Origin: a virus
Length of the DNA: 50,366 nt
Reading direction: 5' to 3' (one strand)
Virus record (IMG/VR): IMGVR_UViG_3300047369_000561
Coordinates: 1 to 50,366 of that record
Both the position numbers and the translations under genes were made by a program. The number at the start of each line of letters is the position of its first letter. Position 1 is the stretch's first letter. Positions 48,750 to 50,366 of this stretch are shown here, piece by piece. The notes under the pieces are model-generated. The model was not told the DNA's origin. It searched no databases and was given only the letters and a program-made list of their open reading frames with translations.

Positions 48750-50099
48750 ATGTATATTCGACGCGCAACTTCCGGCATGTTCCATGTCCGCATCCGAGTC
48801 CCAGCCGATGCCCAGCCCTTCCTGCACCGAGCCGAACTGCACTGCTCACTCGGCACAACGAACCGCCGAGAAGCCGAGCACCGGGCCCGCCCCATAATCT
48901 CTCGCATGCGCGCCCAAATATTTAAGGCCAGAGCCAAAGCCAACTCCGACAGCTACCGCTCCGAAATCCTCCGGGCTCAGGCCGACAGCCTCAGCCCCTT
49001 CGACGCCATCGACGCTCACTTCGAAGCTCACCACCCCCAGCACACGCTGGAACAGCTCCAAGCCTTCATGGCCCAACTTAGCGCCCCAGCCAGCACAGCG
49101 CCCAGCGAACCCGCTCGCACCGTGCTCACCGCACTCGGCGACCTCACACCCTTCAGCGCCCTGCTCGAACACAACTCGACCCTGCCGCTCGCTTCCGGCA
49201 CCATCGCCCAGCGCGCCCGTCACTTCGGCGAGTTCTTAACGCACCAACAATCAGAGGGCCGCTTCTACCTCGAGCACGTCACGCCCACCCATTGGCAATC
49301 ATGGGCTCGCAGCCTCACCGCCAGCGGCCTGACCAACGTCACAATCCGCCTCAAGCAAACAAACACCCGCTCCGTGATCCGTGACTACTTCGTGGCCAAC
49401 GAGCGCCCCTTCTCAGCGACCGATTGGGCCAGCATCACGCTGCCCAAGGCACCTCGCACCGAGCAGGTTGCCCGACGTGACGCCAACAGCCCCATCACCA
49501 TCGACCGATGGCAGCAAATCTACGACGACCAAGTCGCCCACGGGTACACAGGCGAGGCCGACATCTGGTCGCTCGGCCTTCTCACTGGCGCTCGCATCCA
49601 CGAGATCATCGCCATGACTAGGGACCAGCTCGACCTCACACTCAACGAGTGGCGCATCACGGACAGCAAAACTCTCGCTGGCGTCCGCATGATCCCACTC
49701 ACTCCCATGGCTCTCGACATTGTCCGCGACCGTCTCTCGACCTCGCCCGACGACCACCTCTTCGAGCAGCGCCCGACACCCGAGGGCACCAGCGTCCTGT
49801 GGCGCAGCAGGTGCGACGCCGCCAGAAAAAAAGCGGGTGCCATGACCCGCGTAGAAACGCAGCACAGCACCCGCTCAACTTTCCGCACCCTCTCACCTCG
49901 CATGGCCCCGACCTCAACCCCAGCGGGGGTCATCGAGGCCATCATGGGTCACGAGATCAAGGGTGCCATCTCATCAGCCACGAAGCATTACCTTCGTGCC
50001 TTTGAGCCGGACGCCCACGCCTTCATGGCGAACTGGCGTCCAGCCATCAGCATCAGGCAATGCCCAGCCTCGCAGCAGCCTCACGATCCAAGCTCGTGA
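48750..50099 (+). CDS. int: tyrosine recombinase (phage integrase)
   Basis: Integrates or excises the phage by site-specific recombination. The 449-residue protein has an N-terminal arm-binding part (MYIRRATSGMFHVRIRVPAD, as in many phage integrases), a SAM-like core-binding domain around residues 130-230, and a catalytic domain with R282 (TGARIHE), a Lys in the SKTLAGVR beta-hairpin, H372-S-T-R375, H401 (MGHE) and the nucleophile Y414 (KHYLRAF). All catalytic residues are present, so it is probably active. Its 3' end overlaps the convergent second recombinase by 47 bp. Confidence 0.93.
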   Translation: MYIRRATSGMFHVRIRVPADAQPFLHRAELHCSLGTTNRREAEHRARPIISRMRAQIFKARAKANSDSYRSEILRAQADSLSPFDAIDAHFEAHHPQHTLEQLQAFMAQLSAPASTAPSEPARTVLTALGDLTPFSALLEHNSTLPLASGTIAQRARHFGEFLTHQQSEGRFYLEHVTPTHWQSWARSLTASGLTNVTIRLKQTNTRSVIRDYFVANERPFSATDWASITLPKAPRTEQVARRDANSPITIDRWQQIYDDQVAHGYTGEADIWSLGLLTGARIHEIIAMTRDQLDLTLNEWRITDSKTLAGVRMIPLTPMALDIVRDRLSTSPDDHLFEQRPTPEGTSVLWRSRCDAARKKAGAMTRVETQHSTRSTFRTLSPRMAPTSTPAGVIEAIMGHEIKGAISSATKHYLRAFEPDAHAFMANWRPAISIRQCPASQQPHDPSS

Positions 50100-50366
50100 C
50101 CTGCACGTAACGCTGCACCAATCCCAGATTGGTGTGGCCCAACAGGTCAGCAATCGTCGTCGCGTTCACACCTGCCCGACCCATCCGGGTCGCAAAGGTG
50201 TGGCGCAAATCCGTCCACTGCAAGTCAGCCAGCCCAGCAAGCGCCTTGTACGCCTCCCACTGGCTCGCCAGATTGGTCCGGCTCCACGCCATCCCGCTCG
50301 GACAACGGAACATCTCGTCCCGGCCAAACAGCTTCACGCGCCCCAGCAGGTCATCCATGACAGCAT
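50053..50366 (-). CDS. second tyrosine recombinase, C-terminal part only (cut by window edge)
   Basis: The visible C-terminal 101 codons from Met 50358 encode WTDLRHTFATRMGRAG, then TIADLLGHTN and QRYVQV, the closing motifs of a tyrosine recombinase with R, GH and Tyr. The first His of the usual HxLR motif is Thr here (T-D-L-R). The frame stays open to the window edge at 50366, so the N-terminus is probably outside. It converges with the first integrase with a 47-bp overlap. It may be a neighbouring integrated element or a second phage recombinase. Confidence 0.75.
   Translation of the reverse strand, partial: AVMDDLLGRVKLFGRDEMFRCPSGMAWSRTNLASQWEAYKALAGLADLQWTDLRHTFATRMGRAGVNATTIADLLGHTNLGLVQRYVQVTSLDREAAARLGIA

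Noticed and set aside
50053-50366. Second recombinase continuing at position 1 in a circular genome
   Set aside because: Joining the ends gives a stop after about 17 codons and residues unlike a recombinase, so circular continuation is not supported.
1-50366. tRNA genes, rRNA genes, CRISPR arrays or insertion sequences
   Set aside because: None recognised by eye: no cloverleaf, no spaced repeats, no transposase.

Overview
The window reads as one almost gap-free temperate tailed-phage genome or prophage of about 50 kb, GC-rich with GGA-type ribosome binding sites. It encodes terminase, portal, scaffold, an SU10/DUF5309-type capsid protein, a gp4-like adaptor, a gp10-like tail hub, large ejection-type internal virion proteins and no tape measure or sheath. 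That is a short-tailed (podovirus-like) virion. A paired inner-membrane spanin and lipoprotein spanin point to a Gram-negative host. The host taxon cannot be fixed from the sequence; a marine proteobacterium is only a guess from the protein styles.

Layout. 1-253: leader with a G9 run and hairpins. 254-5339: zinc-ribbon protein, small ORF, large terminase, portal. 5399-6215: three tiny Lys/Arg-rich proteins and a helical one. 6215-15912: adhesion island with three fibre or fibre-like genes, a 1134-residue Gly-rich adhesin, a holin-like protein and a cadherin-repeat protein. 15973-16972: XhlA-like protein and amidase endolysin. 17273-23621: scaffold, capsid, adaptor, hub, third fibre. 23621-38614: four large virion proteins ending in a 2960-residue multidomain protein. 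38611-38950: overlapping spanins. 38931-41704 (minus strand): dATP/dGTP diphosphohydrolase, Cas4/AddB-like exonuclease, SSB and Sak4-like ATPase, a recombination and nucleotide operon. 41725-41802: long dyad operator between divergent operons. 41809-43955: Cro-like repressor and prim-pol/helicase. 44138-44504: AT-rich intergenic region with opposed octamer repeats, a candidate origin. 44505-46766: HTH/zinc-ribbon protein, PD-(D/E)XK nuclease, an unknown protein, HNH nuclease, a secreted Rap1a-like protein. 47068-48021: a late-type gene. 48750-50366: two convergent tyrosine recombinases, the second cut by the window edge.

How it works together. Integrase and the divergent repressor region would set lysogeny. 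Prim-pol/helicase, SSB, Sak4, exonuclease and PD-(D/E)XK nuclease would replicate and recombine the DNA. Late genes appear to be marked by a repeated intergenic element: the octamer GGACGACA (eight copies, one ending in C), usually abutting the upstream stop codon, and in several cases followed by a hairpin about 60 bp before the next ATG. It is present only before virion and lysis genes and before the orphan gene at 47068. This is the most distinctive undescribed signal in the window.
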